Of a stretch of DNA of 64,000 bases, positions 50,201-62,200 are shown piece by piece; positions within the stretch are counted from its first letter, which is position 1, and each line of letters begins with the position of its first letter. The stretch is from Dermacentor variabilis (Eukaryota; Arthropoda; Arachnida; Ixodida; Ixodidae), in the NCBI RefSeq assembly GCF_050947875.1, contig NC_134572.1, positions 127,348,605 to 127,412,604 of the forward strand, read 5' to 3'. The position numbers and the translations under genes are program-made. Below the pieces are notes generated by a model. That model was given only the letters and a program-made list of their open reading frames with translations, did no database searches and was not told the origin of the DNA.

Positions 50201-53200
50201 TGTTCATATTGACGCCATCACTGACCACGTGCTAGTTTCACCCCTCTTTGGGTATAAATTCCTATTTCCTACAGAACTCACCAACCGGTTGCCTTGTTTG
50301 GTTCGGGAATCAAGTATCTCTAGTTTTTTAGCCTTAGCGTAGTCAATAGAAAGGGGTACTTACGTTTCTGTGAAGTTCTCCGAGAAAGCCTGTCCAGGAA
50401 CCATTTGGCAGCCTGACTCCCCACATGTTCATAGGGCGGACGCTTGTCTTGTAGCTGCGCCACGAATCACGCAGTTGCGAAAGTGTAATAGTTTATTAAC
50501 GTACATCAAAGGCACTAAATCAAAACACTGTCTTAGGAAGGTTACAGAGACACGAACTTCGTGTTAATGCGTTGTAACCGTAACGAAATAGGGACAAAAT
50601 AAAATCGCTAAGAATGTGATGGGTAGGTGCAAAATGCAAGACGCTGAAAGTATTGTCGTTAAACAAACAAAAAGAATAAAGCAATGTTAATTACGACATG
50701 GTAACATGTTATGCAGGGGAGAAAAACAGAACGCCTGAAAGAAAAGAAAATCTGCAGAACAAACCGTGACACCACGCCAGCGCTCGTCAAGAGATCGTAT
50801 AGTATGGTACAATGAAAAAATTCGGAGCTACCACTAGGGGTTAGATGAGTCCTTCAGCCCCCATAATTAGCACAAGAAGGCGAAACGAACGGATAAAGTG
50901 CAGGGCAGCGGAAGACGAGATAGATATATCTACTTTCCAAAGTTTGTGGTTAATTTGTAGCGAATCGGCGCCTTAGTCCCCATTTCTGGCGGCCTTACCT
51001 CGGCGACACTCTTCAGAGCCAAATGAATTCAGGTGCCCGAGTGGCTGGCTACAAGTGGTTGAGCTCTGCCAGCGTAGATGGAGCTTGCGAAGAAGCTGAG
51101 GGCTGAAGAGGATGTTGTTGGTGGCACGCTTAAAGCGAAAGCTGCGTAGCGGAGCCGTTCAGCGATGACGGAGGAGGAGAAGGTAATGGTGCAAGCGATA
51201 TCTCTGATATCTGTCGTGCAGCTGTTATTTCATAGAAGTCCAAAAGACGATGGATTCTCCCATGAAATGCTTATAGGTATTATAAAAGGTGCCACTTTCT
51301 TCTTCGATTCCGTAACGAACCAACCATTGCGTATTTAACGGCATATTATCGTGGGATATATTCTAGCCGACACGAAATCTGCAGAGAGTACCCCTAACGC
51401 AAACGCTGCTGTAAATGAGGAACTCGCCGAATATTTAATAGCCTTGACTTCCCGTTTGTAGATTGAGTTACAACTTACAAAGAACCTTGCTTCTCTGAGG
51501 CTACTTGTCTTATATTTTGGCCCGACGGGAACAAGTGCAACAGTAAACATAGATCGTTGTAGCTTAAAATACTTAAAGCTACCGCATCTAAGAATGTTTC
51601 TGTAAGTTTCTGCAGTAGCGATACTGCCGACAACTAACATGTTCTTGCAGCGGAAACAGCACAACTCCCAATATGTATTCATGAGCAAATTTCCAGCATG
51701 CTGTTTCAAAAATCCTGACCTCAATGGTCGGAAATACGGCGCTGTAAACGCAAAAAAAAAGTCTATTTTTAAACAGTTGTTCTATAGGTCTCGCTTGACT
51801 ACAAGGAGCAAAGATAAGAAAATCTCACCTCATATTGTACTTCCGAGCCGTGTCCCAAAGGACATCGATGAGCGACGTCAGGAACAAGTACGTTCGCACA
51901 GTTCCATTTGGGAAATAGTCTGCATGCGGTAGATGCTGTTCCCGCCCGTAATAACGAAGAAAGTAAATATTGCATCACTGAATGCCGCCAAGCAAACACT
52001 CGGACAGACATGACCGATTGGTATGATACCTGAGAGTACTACGTTATGTGACACTATGTACTTCTGTAATATAATCTTAGTCACGGTGATATATTTACGT
52101 GCGCTTGAAGTTCTCTCTAGCCATTTCTGTTCGTCAAGCATGTCTTTCGAGAATGAACTTAGGTTCCACAGAGACGCGCTCACTCCTATTCTGCCTCTCT
52201 GTAATTCAATAAAGTGTGTGTGTGTGTTTGTCGGAGGGGGGGGGGGGGTGGAAGTACTGACCATAGAAACCCCAATCTAAGACTAATATGATTAGCATGG
52301 TAACAAAGTAATTACGAGTCCAATGTGATTCTGTTTCGTAGATCTTAAGTAAATATAGAAACATTTTCTTGCTACGGAGTTTTCCGCATATACGGCCAAC
52401 CTGAAACAACAAGAAACATTAAAGACAGTTTGCGCACCACACTTCCTTGCTTTTAAAAGGCGAATAATTCGCTACAATATAATATAACTGCATAGAACAC
52501 CTACTGCGTTTTCGCACAAGGAAGGACAGAAACTAAACCAGATAAATGTTCCGTATGCGGAATGTAGCATAGAGCGAGCGATCATCTTTATGAAGCCGCT
52601 GTCTTCCTGGAATCACCCGAACTCTACAGTGACATGGAGGCAGTCACGTCGATTTCAGTCATTTCCTCGGCGGGGCATGGCTACTTTTTGGTATCTAACT
52701 TTATTTTTCAAGTTGGCTGGAATTTACCACAACACTCAAATTAGCAGCATCACTTTTCGCACATATTGAAGTAGTCATGACTTAAAAGGATAGTGTTTTG
52801 GGCTAGTGATGTCATGATTATTGGAGAGAGCGGTAGCGGGACTACGATTTCGCACTAGTTATCTAGATCACTTTTTTTTTCATATTTGCCACATGAAACC
52901 TCAATTAGTAGTAGCTCTTGTACTTGTTTTTCTTACTGTCGAGTTGTTCTACTGCTTCGCGCTAGAGCTGTCCACAGTATTCATAAATTCTTGGCATGAC
53001 AGGCTTCATGTACTGCATTAGGATAGATCTTGTACCTATTTATGCTGAAAAAATCTGTTAGAATAATTTTTAGTGACTTTTATAATAACTTTAGTTACGT
53101 TGTACAGTTCTTTTAGGTATGCGGTACTTTTGCATTTTAAGCAAGCAATATAGCAAGAGAAATACCCCGTATCATTTCGGAGAAAGGTGCATCTCAAGTT

Positions 53201-56200
53201 TTCCGTACACATTTCCATATTTATAAGTTTACTAGCCTAAACTAAAAGATGTACATGTCACTGCTTTCTTTCTTATGAAATCAAAAGGTGAATCTGAATA
53301 CGAGGAACTCACCTGCATGGTTGTTATGCGCAAAAGTGGCAGGCTGTAATTCGACATACCTGTGCACGCTGTGACGTAGCAATGCACACTAACTCGACTA
53401 CTAAATCGAGGCTAATACCTCCCGCAATTAAATGACACTCCGAGCTGCGGCGTCGTACGTCAACGTGTCTGTAGCGCCTGCCCCTCCACCTGCCCTTCGT
53501 CTTATTGGCCCTTCAACTGCACGCGGTATAACAGGGGTCTTTATTGGTAGCTCTTGCATTGTCGTCATGACACTGGTTCCAATCAGAAGCTGGGCACTGC
53601 CCTCTTGAGGGCCATGTCCCTCCATCCATGACTGCGCAAGTACGGCTGTCGAGGAATAATGTCGGCAAACATTTGCGGTGTATGTATACGCCATTATTTG
53701 ATTATTAACAAATCTATCGGCTGTATGAGCTGTCGAAGACAAAGCGCCGCTGCGCAAACGGATAATTCATAACAGGCACCACATCATTTGCGCTGCTGTC
53801 AGTAGAACCTGTCATGCGGTTTTCCTTTTTCTCTCACAGATCTCACCCGCCGTGGTTGCTCAGTGGCTATGGTGTTGGGCTGCTGAGCACGACGTCGCGG
53901 GGTCGAATCCCGGCCACGGCGGCCGCATTTCGATGGGGACGAAATGCGAAAACGCCCGTGTACTTAGATTTAGGTGCACGTTAAAGAACACCAGGTGGTC
54001 GAAAATTCCGGAGTCCTCCACTACAGCCTGCCGCATAATCAGAAAGTGGTTTTGGCACGTAAAACCCCACAATTTGTTTTTTCTCACACATCTAGATTCG
54101 TAAGCTGCCGTAACAATCTACTAAAGAAAATGCGCGAGGTATGCAGCAATAAAAGAAATTCTACGTATACGAAGGAATTTTTAATTTTTAGACAAACAAG
54201 TGTAGCAGAACTACACGCCCTTCCCTTCGCACACAGAATTGTAGGCTTCAATTATTTTAAAGTGAAATTTATTAGAAATGTGGGCAACAAATACTGCTTC
54301 TCGATCTCAATGTCGATCTGGAAGACGCGGTGTCTGACCGCGTCTTCACGTTTTGAGCGAAACACAAATCCGGTACAATATTCAGAAAGAGTGAACAGAG
54401 TAAATATCTGGTCCTAACACTGCGTCTACGCCACATGCCCATAAAGCAAAACGCACGAGGAAACGAAAAAGTGAAGCCATATTTGTCCTTGAGCATTAAA
54501 TAGCATCAATCTCTGGGCCTCTCCCTCATGTGGAACAGCACCCAGCTCTTGAGGCTCGAGAGAAAGGTTGTAGTTCAGTGTTCTTTTGCTAAGTGTTTTC
54601 TAGATTTTCTGGATTCTGCATAATGCCCGCAATTGAACGCATGTTTAAAAAACAGCTGGCGTTGGTTTTCAGAATTATATCATCTAGCCGCTTAACAATC
54701 TGCGAAAAAGTTTTCATCTTGCGATGAGAAATAGTGGCCATCGTCGGCCCTCTGTAAAGGAGTGGCATTCTAAGTTTATAACAGGATAGCGTTCTGATAA
54801 GAGTGTTTCCGGTGTATCTACAGACAGATTTGTCTCTCCATCGAATGTTATATGCAGAGGTGTGTTCACTGAAACAGAGAAAAAGTTCTTTAGGCGGTAT
54901 TCGATACACATAAGGAACCAAGAAGGTTTTAGGAATCTACGAACAGCACCCCGCCATGTCACTACGCTATATTTACGTAATCTCAGTCTTTGCGTGTATA
55001 ATTAGCTGTGTGTACGCGGAGGGGAAGAGGCTTTGTTGCATTTTGTTGTTACATTCTGACAACGATAAAGTAGTTTACCGGCTTTTGCCATGTCGGTATG
55101 GGATCAGTGAATATTGATGGTAACAAATATTTTTCGTGTATGTTAAGACGTGCGTGTTATGCATGTTGTGAATGAATCAGCAGCTAAAACCTCTGTAATT
55201 CTCGGTTGCGTTCTGAGTACCATAAATCGTTTGTCACTGTTATTAAAGGCCGCTGCTAAAATAAACCGTCATCATTCCGCATAGCGGACACAATATCCAA
55301 ATTTTGATGTAGTGCTTCTCTGAATTCCAGGCTATCTTTCATTATCAGATACAGATTGAATAAGTAAATACGTATATTCATAATGACTTGCAATAATGTG
55401 TGTCGTGGCAGCGAGGAAACAGGTAATCTACTCTTGCATACAATTCTTTTCAGCCACACAAAGGGATCAATCTTGATTGCTTCATCGGTGGCAGAAACCA
55501 TTAGATTTCTACCTTTCAAACCTATATATTGCCGGCACTTTCTTCAAACGACTTCCCATAATTTGGTGCTATGGGCTATTTGCACAGCAGGTCATTTCTT
55601 AGCGTGTCAACATCAAAAATAAGTAATCGGTCATCGATAATTAGGATAAGAAAAACAGGTTTCTGAAGCTGCTTGCAGCGCGTGGCCGCCATTGACGTAA
55701 CGATCCACTAAGAATACATGTTGAGGGAAACATCATGTCGCATGACAAAGCTGCAATTATCGGTCCCCCGAGGAGAAAGTACTAGTACGGGTTTCATTTT
55801 TTCAGTATTTTTGCTGTTCTTATAATAACAAGAAACACAGCGGATGCAATCGATCACTGTGAAGGAGCATAGTTTGTTGCTCCGTGTGCTTTTTTATTGA
55901 ATCTTATCTCGGGGCGAAAAAGAACTTCACAAAGCAATGCGTAATCCTCCCAGTGCCTACAGCGATAGCAAGAAAGAAAGAAAGAATGGAAGAAAGGGGT
56001 GGCGCCAGATACTGCAGAATTCAGAGAATGTGTTGTAACACAATTTTTTAATGCTATTGCGTTCCGCTCTTAACGGCGAAGCTTAAGCGTCCTCTAAATT
56101 TTCGAGCCGCGTTCGCCGGCTCCCCGTGGCACGCGTGCACTCGCACCAACAGCATATGGCATGCTGCGATAATTTTATCACCCTTGGACTTTACAAGGAA

Positions 56201-59200
56201 CGTCACGGCGACGCCGACGCCGACGGCAGAAATGCGCCTGGAGTGCCCATATAATTGCCATCGCAATTAAAGAAACAACAGGCAAAAAAATAGAGCACGA
56301 TTGCTCGCGGCTCAGAGCCAGTAGGCTCCGACGGCGACGGTTCATCACGCGTCTTCCCCTCTAGTGCGCCAATCGCTGTGCATGGCCCCCGCACAGCTGA
56401 GCGCTCCATGCCACCAACGCCTCCCATCTTGGAGGCAATGTGCGGTGTGTGCAAAGATAAATTGTGAGCCGAGATGGCTGGTGACTTCGTGCGTGCTGTG
56501 TTTCCGCACACCTTGCATTTTATGTCAGGTAACCTCAAGGTTTCGAGAGAAAGGAAGCGTTTGCTCTCCGCTTCCGGTGCACTTCACCAGACACGCTTTC
56601 TGAAACAGCGAGACATCGAGTGTTCGTAGTCTTCAAGTGATATCCGTTCATGTTCGCCTGTGCGTGCAAGGCACAGTGCCTGTTTATTTATTTTTTAGGT
56701 GAATGATTACATTAAGTTATACGACCCTATAAAACTGTCATCCATACTTCGTGTAGTGGTCTAACACCTTTGTATTGTTATCAATGGCTCGTCTTCTCGT
56801 CGAGACGGCGACGTTTCAAGTCCGTCCGCTGAGACCCTGAATACGATAAATAGGTTCTGCAAAAGCGCTCAATTCTCCCTTTCATGAACGTTCGTCATGG
56901 CTTTCGCAGAAGTGATTTGTCGTATTATTCAACGCTTTTCATCATTTAGCTGCGTAAAGATAAACTTGCGACTGAGGTTGTGGTTGCAACCTGAGTCGCA
57001 ACCGCTGAGGTTTCGATTCGCTGGGGTCGCAACCGCTGGGGTTTCGATTCGCTGCAAGCTGAATCGAAACCCCAGCAGTCATCGAGACATTACGGAATCA
57101 GGGTGCAGACGAGCCGTATGTAAAAATACTAAAAGATATCTATAGCGGCTACACAGCCACCGTTGTCCTCCATAAAGAAAGCAACAAGATCCCAATAAAG
57201 AAAGGCGTCAGGCAGGGAGATACGATCTCTCCAATTCTATTCACAACGTGTTTACAGGAGGTATTCGGAGACCTGGATTGGGAAGAATTGGGGATAAGAG
57301 TTAATGGAGAATACCTTAGCAACTTGCGATTCGCTGATGATATTTCCTTGCTTAGTAACTCAGGGGGCCAATTGCAATGCATGCTCACTGACCTGGAGAG
57401 GCAAAGCAGAAGGGTGGGTCTCAAAATTAATCTGCAGAAAACTAAACTAAGGTTTAATAGTCTCGGAAGAGAACAGCAGTTTACGATATGTAGCGAGGCA
57501 CTGGAAGTAGTAAGGGAATACATCTACTTAGGGAAGGTAGTGACCGTGGATCCGGATCATGAGACTGAAATAATCAGAATAATGAGAATGGGCTGGGGTG
57601 CGTTTGGCAGGCATTCTCAGATCATGAACAGCAGGTTGCCATTATCCCTCATGATTAAAGTGTATAACAGCTGTGTCCCACCAGTACTCACGTACAGGGC
57701 AGAAACCTGGAGGCTTACGAAAAGGGATCCACTTAAATTGAGGGCGACGCAACGAGCTTTGGAAAGAAGAATAATGGGTGTACCGTTAAGGGATAACAAA
57801 AGAGCAGATTGGGTAAGGGAACAAACGCGAGTTAATGACATCTTAGTTGAAATCGAGAAAAATAAATGGGCGTGGGCAGGACATGTAATGAGGAGGGAAG
57901 ATAACCGATGGTCATTAAGGGTTGCGGACTGGATTCCAAGCGAAGGGAAGCGTAGCAGAGGGCGGCAGAAAGTTAGGTGGGCGGATGAGGATAAGAAGTT
58001 TGCAAGGACAACATGGCCACAAGCAGTACATGACCGGGGTAGTTGAAAAAGTATGGGAGAAACCTTTGCCCTGCAGTGGGCATAACCAGGTTGATGATGA
58101 TCACACGTTGCAAAGGTAAGCACGATGACGCCCATCTATTTCATATATTCGTCTCTCAAATCATTTACTTCATATTCAACCCAACGTGCACGTTTGACTT
58201 GCGTAACTTTATGCAGTTCAAACAAGAAATCGACCTCCCTATTATAGAATTCTTTTAGTGGCATTAAGAGGCGCACTTAGAAAAATGCATTCCTTCTAAA
58301 TTTATAAAGTACGTACATTTATAAGTACGTACATAAAGTGCGTACATTCGAGAAATATTTTTGCAACAACTGCGTGTGTACCTTGTGCTACCGTTAGGGT
58401 TCTTAACGTTGCTAGGAAAACATTCGTACACCGACCCACGAAAAGTGATGAATTGTGAATTCCGAATACAAAAAATATCCCTGCCGAACGATACGTCTGT
58501 CGCGTAAGATGAATCGCCGTGACAAAACTATTGTATAAAAAAATATGCGGAACCCACGCACTATGGGAATCAATGAAACGCGAAACTTTATATGCTGTTT
58601 GCTTTAATTGACAATAAGGAGCGGTGATGTTGGTGCCGAATGTGTAACTTCTTCGGCGTGTATCCCTCTGCAAGAGTGTTGAGTTGATGTTAAAGGGACT
58701 GACAATCAATTTTTATAGTACCCACTTTTCTTAGTGCAATGGAAAGCTTACCGGCCAGAGCGTCCAATCTTGAAGTAGTAACGCGGAAAACACCGTGGAA
58801 CATTTTTTTATCTGAATTTTGCAATCTGCAGTGAGGATGAAGTCGTTCACTGCAAGCATGCTGAAAACTGTGACAGGTCAGCGCGATAGCGATTATAGGC
58901 CGGCAATTGTGGGAGGCAGACGACAAATGCGGCCGTAGCTGTGAGAAAATATCTTTTTGTTTAACAAGTCGATGTCCCTGCTATTCATGTTCTCCAAAGT
59001 GTTAAAGTATTTCTGCGATAATAGCTACGTGTTTTTGTGGTTGCCTGTAAGCGTGTTTTGCGGTTGCCTTTGGTATTTGACTAGTCAAACCGAAACCAAG
59101 GGCATCGAAAACGAAACGACGCTTTTACACGTGATACTTGCTTCGTGTTGCTGTAGCCAAGCGTGCGCTTCTGATTTCCGATGTCTCTCGAAGACCTGAG

Positions 59201-62200
59201 TGAGCTGGAACAAAGGGTTTTAGCTTGCATGCGCGCTCCGAATTTAGATCCTTACGAAGTAGCACCCGAACGTTATGCTTCGATGGACGAAAGCGGCAGC
59301 GAAAGCGACAAATCCGACTTGCGCGTTAGACATCCGTCCACGACCCTGGCCGCGCCTGGAGAAGTCCGATTCGTAAATGGTCACTGACACTAAGCCTACC
59401 CGACACCGATTTGGGTCTGCCGACCATCTCCGACAGCATTTTTTCCTTCGTGTCGCTGCCTCTGTTGCACTGTATCGACGCCGGCAATCTGCCGACGGTC
59501 AGCGGAGAGCTCGGCGTTGGTACAGTGGGACAAAGGCGCCGGTACGAAGGTAAAAAACGCGCCCATTTACGGCACAACTCGTCGTTGGCAACTTGTATCA
59601 CAGGGAGATCATAGAACTCTGGGTACTTGCGAACTTGTGCAAAACTCGCATACGTACAGCATGTGCGCCGCCGTGCATGTGGGACGACGCGAGCGCTGCT
59701 CGTTAGCGTGGACTTTCTTTACTTCATAATACGCATAGAATAAAGCGCAAGTGCCTAATATTATACTAACTGCAATTTTAAGTAATAATTGTACTGTACT
59801 TAATGACCTCGACTTACGCACTGTAATCGCTTGACTACATTTTCAAGTACAAAGATTTCACCGCCAGTCCTCGCCACTTACTGGCTTTTCTGACTTTCTG
59901 TGCCAGTTTAAAATTATATTTCCTACTTAAATCCCGAATAGCGTGCTGGATTCTATCACTATGAATCATGGTCATTTCATATCCATCAACGTCTCACAAC
60001 ACATTCTGGCCACTTGTCAGTCCCTTAATTGCGCCGCCGTGCGGAAGCCGTATCTCGAAAGCGGTTTGCGATGTTTGCACTATGTTAAGAACGTCCTGCT
60101 GAGGTGCCCACGTGCAAAGTTTTGCCAGCCAGGTGCGACAGCGGCGTCGACATTTCCTGGGAAGCCACCGTCATCCTCTAGCCAAACGGCGCCACTAAGT
60201 CTACTGTGTGCGGAGGACATACGCCGCGTCCGCGACTCTTCGTCGCGGGTTTGTCGAGATGAGCTCGACGAACCAGGCTTTGCGACTGAACACACCACCG
60301 CCGACCTGGTCTGCCGTGAGTGGGGGAGTTCACGAGGGAATGTATCTGGCGGCAACGTCCCACGCGTCTTTCAGGACGCATGACAATGGAGAACCGACGG
60401 CCACGCTGCTGGGGTCAGCTTGGGGAATAAAAGGCGACTGCTTTGGCAAAGACGTAAGCCCCGACTTCTGCGAAGTTCGTCTCACCTCGGTGGGGGCAGT
60501 GAAACCAGTGCGTACGTGTGTGTGTAAGCCCTCCCGCTCAAAGTCGGCTCGGCTACGATGACTGGTCGAACGTTTCTCTTACCTAGGGATCGAGGGAGAA
60601 CGGAGTGTTTATACGCAGCTGTTTGCCGCTGCTAGAGTGTGCTCGTCATCATGCTTTGTGCTCGTTCTCGTGAGCAGTGTGCTCGTGCTCGACAAGCAGT
60701 GTGTTCGGAGCTTCGTGCTCGCATGGTCTATGCTTCGTCTTGCGTGCTCCATTTGGGAGCCGCGCTAGACTGTCGAAAGTATCTCTTGTTCTAATGTCAA
60801 TATGTAAATAAATCCTGCTCGCCTAGTCCTTTCCCTCCAACTTCCTCCCTATGACACGACCTACAACCCTTACAACTGGTGGCAGCGGCGAGATCGTCCA
60901 ACTCCTACAACTGGTGGCAGCGGCGAGAACGTCCTACAACTCCTACAACAGTGTGCGTAGTGCCCGTACCTTCGTATGCGCTGCGCTTTTGACATTTCGT
61001 TCGCGTTGAAGCGAGAGATGCACGAAGGTCTATTCGCCCACTGCGGCTGCCGTGATTGCTCACTCCAGCGCTCTGACAGGGAGTTTCCGCGATCATAGAG
61101 TGAAATGTGTTCCTGTTTACCTGTGTGCGCGTGACATCGTGCTTGTTAATTTAGTCTTTAAGCTAATGTTTACAAGTTTATATAGCCCATAAAACTAGCA
61201 TCCTTACTTCGTATAGCTACCTACTAATTTGCTATTGCAATCAGTGCTTCGCCTTTCGGATGAAACTGCGACTTTTTTCTTACTTCTGCTTTTTTTATTG
61301 CGTTAAATGCTCTATGTTGACACCGTGTTTTCGTAGAGCTTGTTTTCGCACCAGTACCATGCGCCTTCCAGTATCCTGTGCCCGTCAAGTTCTCAAGCAC
61401 GCAGCCCGCGACATTGGGCACATAATTCAATATGGCACTGGACAGTGGGTACGGGGTTTTGAAATAGGGAAGGCTTGGATCGAGTCTAATAAGGTTGATA
61501 ACAACCGATAAGGGGTAATGAAGGCAGATGTAGTCCAATAGGGCTGATAACAATCGATAGGGGTTAATAAAGGTTTATACTTGTCGGATCAAGTTTCATA
61601 ACATTGATAATGATACCGGGCTGCCTGACGACGAGCAAGTCGCACAACGTTTACGCATAATTAGAGAACTCCCAGTGGAATTTCTGCGTGAATTTCCGTC
61701 CCCAACCTATACTTAGTAGTCGCGGCGCACTCCTACCTTCTTCGTTTTCTTTAATGCGAAATCATTACACGCCCCATTAGGCGAAAATCTGTCGGCGTTG
61801 GTCAAAGATGGTACCAAAAATGACCGACGGCGCAAAGAGTAAAAGCACGTCAAAAAATTACCCGATCGAGTGACGTCAAACTTCCGAGGGAATTTTCTAT
61901 AAATAAATCAATGGCTTTAATAAGAAAATTTCGTACATATTGGTCTGAATGGTAATCGAACCCGGCCGGTCTCAGGGGTGCGACACACGCACTCTTCCCC
62001 TACGCCACGGCGGCTGCACGGTTCTGGCTGACTAAAGCTATGGCCTAGTGCGTGCGTCATTGGGCGCGTGGCAGTGCAGCCAATGCTTAGGATGTGGTGC
62101 CACGTCATGACTATATAATATGAGCGCGTTCGTGACGTTCCGAGATCTACAAAGAGCCTAAAGGTTTCGCATTCCAACAAGTAAGCAGTCTTGAATATAT

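Larger units (their letters stand above)
45061..50363 (-). other. IR intron 5 (5.3 kb) and its contents
   Basis: Holds a degenerate LINE ORF1 (45718-46842, antisense), a 22-bp minisatellite (47512-47710), a tRNA-like segment (48318-48380) and short ORFs with no recognisable product (48345-49383, 49642-50212). Confidence 0.5.
55522..58751 (-). other. IR intron 2 (3.2 kb) and its contents
   Basis: Contains a 5'-truncated RTE-like LINE (57063-58100, antisense to the receptor), nested hairpins (56968-57075) and a tick-type repeat at 56040-56275. That repeat shares about 40 bases with 27969-28006 (GCGAAGCTTAAGCGTCCTC core). A 135-codon minus ORF at 58302-58709 is unsupported. Confidence 0.5.

Noticed and set aside
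51335..51724. 129-codon minus-strand ORF in receptor intron 4
   Set aside because: No domain pattern and no splice sites compatible with exons 4 and 5.
58690..58926. Harbinger (HARBI1-like) transposase fragment, from the words MFHGVFRVTTSRLDALAG
   Set aside because: The GTAAGC donor inside the frame, the strong upstream acceptor and the exact phase fit to the next receptor exon make it exon 2 of the ionotropic receptor.
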